From Chlorops oryzae (Eukaryota; Arthropoda; Insecta; Diptera; Chloropidae): a DNA stretch of 64,000 nucleotides. Below, in pieces: positions 63,951 to 64,000 of the stretch. The notes beneath the pieces were generated by a model, which saw only the letters and a program-made list of their open reading frames with translations, did not search any database and was not told where the DNA came from. The DNA is taken from the NCBI GenBank assembly GCA_020466095.1, contig CM035809.1:28818563-28882562 (forward strand), read 5' to 3'. A program made the translations under genes and the position numbers. Every line of letters begins with the position of its first letter. Position 1 is the first letter of the stretch.

Positions 63951-64000
63951 ATAGCTAGCTTACTGTTTATTTGTGTCGGGTATTGTATGTACCCTACCTA

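Overview
The window looks like nuclear DNA of a higher fly (schizophoran Diptera, but not Drosophila melanogaster). It is AT-rich with short introns of about 54-70 bp and many nested transposons, and it holds part of an Enhancer of split complex (E(spl)-C). I cannot name the species. Single-base indels in homopolymers inside otherwise intact genes suggest either a noisy long-read assembly or recent lesions.

Layout: 1-16 kb is almost entirely transposon-derived (LINE fragments, a nested hAT/pogo/Harbinger stack, a truncated Gypsy-type LTR element with two insertions in gag). At 16.2-22.5 kb (+) lies a 13-exon MRP4-like ABCC transporter with a Himar1-like mariner inserted at the very start of one intron. 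At 24.6-29.9 kb (-) lies a six-exon gene of about 1676 codons, with a CEP295/Ana1-like N-terminus. From 31 to about 56 kb is the E(spl)-C: m7 bHLH (-), a Bearded-family gene in the m6 position (-), m5 bHLH (-), an m4/m-alpha Bearded-family gene (+), and an m-gamma-like bHLH gene (-). From 56 to 64 kb there is no gene I recognise; it holds piggyBac MITEs, a second mariner and a long minisatellite-bearing repeat.

How the genes work together: the E(spl)-C members are Notch targets. The three bHLH-Orange-WRPW proteins are Groucho-recruiting repressors, and the Bearded-family proteins antagonise Neuralized. The regulatory sequence agrees. There are four Su(H) paired sites (SPS), head-to-head and each with exactly a 17-bp spacer, at 32346, 42842, 49029 and 55797. 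A proneural E-box sits 9 bp before the m5 SPS. TATA boxes lie before every member, and the 3' UTRs of m7, m5, m4 and m-gamma carry K, Brd and/or GY boxes (miRNA seed sites). Order and orientation from m7 to m4 mirror D. melanogaster, but m8/groucho are not beside m7, and m3, m2, m1 and m-beta are not seen between m4 and m-gamma.

The non-genic part is a clear record of transposition: many elements can be classified from their target-site duplications (TA, TTA/TAA, TTAA, 8-bp, 10-bp), several with a paralogous empty site in the same window.
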